Assembly (NCBI GenBank): GCA_026713505.1
Contig: JAPOOH010000456.1
Coordinates: 1-5,592, forward strand
DNA from: Chloroflexota bacterium
GTDB lineage: Bacteria; Chloroflexota; Dehalococcoidia; Lucifugimonadales; Australimonadaceae
Direction: 5' to 3'
DNA: 5,592 nucleotides
Both the position numbers and the translations under genes were made by a program. This document shows positions 5,087 through 5,592 of this stretch, piece by piece. Positions within the stretch are counted from its first letter, which is position 1. Every line of letters begins with the position of its first letter. The notes below the pieces were generated by a model that was given only the letters and a program-made list of their open reading frames with translations, was not told where the DNA came from and did not search any database.

Positions 5087-5128
5087 ACCCCTACACAGAC
5101 GATACACACGCACGAGAGAGGTGCAACG

Positions 5129-5592
5129 ATGCTCACGCAGCAAGAGAACGACCTGCTCACCAGAGTGGGCCCCGGCACGCCCGCGGGCGAACTGCTTCGC
5201 CGCTACTGGCACCCCATCGCCATCGCCTCCGACCTCACGGACGAGCGCCCCACCAAGGCCGTCCGCGTGCTCGGGGAGGATCTCGTGCTCTTCAAGGACA
5301 AGTCCGGGCGCATCGGCCTCCTCGCCGACCACTGCGCGCACCGCAGTGCCTCGCTGGTCTACGGGCGCGTTGAGGAACGCGGCACCTCCTGCGCCTACCA
5401 CGGCTGGCTCTACGACTGCGACGGCAACATCCTCGAGACGCCGCCGGAGAAGAACGAGGCGATCATGCGCTCCGTGAAGCAGCCTGCCTACAAGGTGCAG
5501 GAGCACATCGGCCTCATCTTCGCCTACATGGGCCCCCTGCCCGCGCCTCCCATGGCCCCTTACGACACGATGTTCCGCAAGGACGGCAAGCG
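5129..5592 (+). CDS. Rieske [2Fe-2S] aromatic ring-hydroxylating oxygenase alpha subunit, N-terminal part (cut by window edge)
   Basis: The first 154 residues are in the window and the reading frame runs off the right edge. The Rieske iron-sulfur ligands are complete: C69-x-H71 in HCAHRSASL and C88-x-x-H91 in SCAYHGWLYD. The opening, LLTRVGPGTPAGELLRRYWHP (9-29, with its VGPGTP and RRYW cores), resembles the phthalate 4,5-dioxygenase oxygenase subunit type, in which the catalytic mononuclear non-heme iron site lies in the C-terminal part, here unseen. The family takes electrons from a reductase or ferredoxin and hydroxylates or demethylates aromatic or related substrates; the exact substrate cannot be read from this fragment. 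The start is ATG 5129, with GAGG 7 bases upstream. A promoter-like signal precedes it, so it probably begins its own transcription unit, and a reductase or further catabolic genes may follow to the right. Confidence 0.9.
   Translation, partial: MLTQQENDLLTRVGPGTPAGELLRRYWHPIAIASDLTDERPTKAVRVLGEDLVLFKDKSGRIGLLADHCAHRSASLVYGRVEERGTSCAYHGWLYDCDGNILETPPEKNEAIMRSVKQPAYKVQEHIGLIFAYMGPLPAPPMAPYDTMFRKDGK

Noticed and set aside
1..5592. CRISPR array, tRNA, rRNA or insertion sequence
   Set aside because: No regularly spaced identical repeats, no tRNA-like cloverleaf, no rRNA sequence and no transposase were seen.

Overview
The window is GC-rich bacterial DNA with five complete genes, one gene cut by the right edge, and repeat-bearing intergenic spacers. 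No gene here identifies the taxon. The mix of short interspersed hairpin repeats, an MFS exporter-like gene, a small lipoprotein and a phthalate-dioxygenase-like Rieske oxygenase would fit an environmental metagenome-derived genome, for example a Chloroflexota/SAR202-like bacterium. That placement is a low-confidence inference.

Layout. Bases 1-258 hold no convincing gene but carry a cluster of small hairpins, including a 20-base ATTCCC/GGGAAT interspersed repeat. A class I SAM-dependent methyltransferase (minus strand, 259-1053, TTG start with a good Shine-Dalgarno) follows. A 444-base divergent spacer separates it from a membrane-anchored Cu/Zn superoxide dismutase-like gene (plus, 1498-2085). 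A 12-helix MFS transporter (plus, 2214-3500) comes next; two copies of a 26-base direct repeat lie on either side of it. The 468-base spacer 3501-3968 contains an imperfect inverted repeat, the second direct-repeat copy, a shorter inverted repeat, a stretch of visibly lower GC with interleaved dyads, and a good sigma70-type promoter. That promoter should drive a small NTF2-like lipoprotein (3969-4400) and an unrecognised 200-residue cytoplasmic protein (4445-5047), which look like a two-gene operon with a repeat-type hairpin between them. A second plausible promoter precedes the Rieske oxygenase alpha-subunit gene (5129 to the edge).

How the genes relate. No single pathway links all of them. 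The lipoprotein and the unknown gene are probably co-transcribed. The Rieske gene has its own promoter signal and could start a separate aromatic-compound catabolic unit continuing to the right. The most noteworthy protein is the SOD-like one: it keeps all four zinc ligands, both disulfide cysteines and the active-site arginine, but one of the four copper ligands (the equivalent of His46 in human SOD1) is isoleucine. I found no convincing evidence for a new multi-gene system; the remaining curiosities are repeats and regulatory-looking structures.
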